A DNA stretch of 17,018 nt from positions 1 to 17,018 of the forward strand of contig JASJEI010000209.1 in NCBI GenBank assembly GCA_030064795.1. The letters run 5' to 3'. Position 1 is the first letter of the stretch. Each line of letters begins with the position of its first letter. Below the pieces are notes generated by a model that saw nothing but the letters and a program-made list of their open reading frames with translations, was not told the origin of the DNA and searched no databases. The translations under genes and the position numbers were made by a program. Positions 16,335 to 17,018 of the stretch are shown here, piece after piece. This DNA is from Pleurocapsa sp. MO_226.B13. Its GTDB lineage: Bacteria; Cyanobacteriota; Cyanobacteriia; Cyanobacteriales; Xenococcaceae.

Positions 16335-16353
16335 GACTATGATTAGCATTCCT
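16335..16353 (-). promoter_or_regulatory. Candidate Fur box upstream of FTR1 gene
   Basis: On the minus strand the 19 bases read AGGAATGCTAATCATAGTC. By eye 13 of 19 match the classical Fur consensus GATAATGATAATCATTATC, including the central TAATCAT. The site lies 39-57 bases upstream of the FTR1 start codon, a sensible operator position. In AT-rich DNA such matches also arise by chance. Confidence 0.4.
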
Positions 16354-16390
16354 TAGTGTAAAACTCTTAGTATTCCGCTATTTATCTCCC

Positions 16391-16888
16391 TCATACCCTA
16401 CCACAATTAAGAGATCTCGATGGCAGGCGACCGCCCGAGCGATCGGTTCGATATGCCGTAAGAATTATCTCTCCTGACTCAGTTACGATAACGCCTCTGG
16501 CTGGTTGAATTTTGCCTTGAGCAGTTTCAATGGGTTCGGGGATAGTAGATGTAGAGTTTGTATTTTCGTCATTGATAGAGATATTTTGAGAATCTAGGGG
16601 TAATCCTGGTTCGGCAGGAATACCGCCTTTACCTTCAATAGTTAAACTGTTAGTGACTCCCGATAATCTATCGGTTTGACAAGTTTGGGCAACAGTTTGT
16701 TCTGGTTCGACTACATTATTAGGTAATTTCGTTGCACCTTCAATAACACTAGCATCGAAAATAGTAATGTTAACACTGCCGTCTAGACCAAATTCTGAAC
16801 TGGCATCAATATCATTACTAGCATTATTGGGAGTAGCTTCTCTTTCTTCCAAACCAAAAATCTGTTGAGTTTCAATATTAATATCTGA
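16391..16888 (-). pseudogene. C-terminal fragment of a filamentous-haemagglutinin-like (two-partner secretion) exoprotein, cut by an IS
   Basis: The translation carries the conserved end of large cyanobacterial two-partner-secretion exoproteins. It has DINIETQQIFG, then ASSEFGLDGSVNITI, LPNNVVEPEQTVAQTC, TIEGKGGIPAEP, and a final AQG...VIVTESGEIILTAYRT...NC tail. These proteins form beta-helix adhesins or secreted effectors. Homology runs upstream of the only convenient start (TTG at 16852) to about 16888 and then stops abruptly next to an insertion sequence. The frame closes at a TGA at 16954. About 165 residues of a protein that should have many hundreds remain, without signal peptide or TPS domain. 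The rest of the gene may lie beyond the IS, outside the window. Confidence 0.75.
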
Positions 16889-17018
16889 CGTTACGCAAAA
16901 GCTATCATATTGAGATGGATATAAAGCTTTTGGAACTATATAGCGACTACATCATAAGTTCATTTGGGCAGATAACAGCCACGGGATTATCCAGGGCATT
17001 GTCAGGAAGTATCAGTCA
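16889..17018 (+). mobile_element. Left end of an insertion sequence, continuing beyond the window
   Basis: The exoprotein homology ends at about 16888 and a transposase gene starts at 16915, so the element's end lies between them, probably near GTTACGCAAAAGC (16890-16902). The terminal repeat and target duplication cannot be defined because the other end is outside the window. Confidence 0.65.
16915..17018 (+). CDS. Transposase N-terminus, IS701/IS4-like DDE family (partial)
   Basis: The first 34 codons are present before the window ends. The peptide MDIKLLELYSDYIISSFGQ, followed by TATGLSRALSGSIS, matches the start of cyanobacterial IS701-type (IS4-related) DDE transposases, which usually read ELYSDYL.SSFG..TATGLS and then SHDQ. 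The catalytic DDE residues would lie outside the window. The family call rests on this short segment and memory of relatives. Whether the transposase is intact cannot be seen. It is encoded opposite to the gene it interrupts. Confidence 0.75.
   Translation, partial: MDIKLLELYSDYIISSFGQITATGLSRALSGSIS

Noticed and set aside
16391..16852. Independent 153-residue hypothetical protein starting at TTG 16852.
   Set aside because: Family similarity continues upstream of that codon, so it is a fragment of a larger gene rather than a gene of its own.
1..17018. CRISPR array, tRNA or rRNA gene.
   Set aside because: No regularly spaced repeats, cloverleaf with T-arm, or rRNA-like block was found by eye on either strand.

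Overview
The window looks like chromosomal DNA from a cyanobacterium, probably a unicellular or colonial marine/biofilm type. The evidence is frequent HIP1 octamers (GCGATCGC) on both strands, a cyanobacterial-type RNA polymerase omega subunit followed by a DUF1818 gene, a split or truncated CheA/PilL-type Hpt protein beside an MCP remnant, and the tail of a large cyanobacterial two-partner-secretion exoprotein. Base composition is AT-rich. The lineage is inferred from style and gene families; no rRNA or other strict marker is present.

Left part (1-6266, all + strand). After about 510 bases without a supported gene come a PhyH-like 2-oxoglutarate/Fe(II) oxygenase, asparaginyl-tRNA synthetase (asnS), and a close-set trio that may be one operon: a class I methyltransferase, a HAD-family hydrolase with an altered DxD motif, and a class 3-type aldehyde dehydrogenase.

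Middle (6284-9206). On the - strand lie rpoZ with DUF1818 (a TTG start), then a DoxX-like membrane protein followed by a hairpin terminator built from two HIP1-type arms, then a PsiE-family membrane protein. Triosephosphate isomerase (tpiA, GTG start) is on the + strand, divergent from DoxX.

Right-middle (9268-13246, - strand). A 600-residue ABC exporter-type half transporter is followed by a 685-residue chimera. The chimera has an N-terminal module resembling the helical/winged-helix tail of cyanobacterial AAA/STAND-like proteins, a membrane segment, a TPR-like stretch and a C-terminal periplasmic type-1 (Leu/Ile/Val-type) ligand-binding domain. It is the most unusual intact protein here.

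Right part (13247-17018) is a zone of decay. It contains palindromic short repeats, a methyl-accepting chemotaxis protein remnant spread over three reading frames, a CheA/PilL-type protein reduced to its Hpt phosphotransfer domain and acidic linker, another short inverted repeat, an FTR1-type iron permease with a candidate Fur box, and the C-terminal end of a filamentous-haemagglutinin-like exoprotein. Homology in that exoprotein stops where an insertion sequence begins; the IS transposase opens at 16915 and runs off the window. The picture is housekeeping genes on the left and mobile-element and pseudogene activity on the right, hitting a chemotaxis/phototaxis-like locus and an adhesin-like gene.
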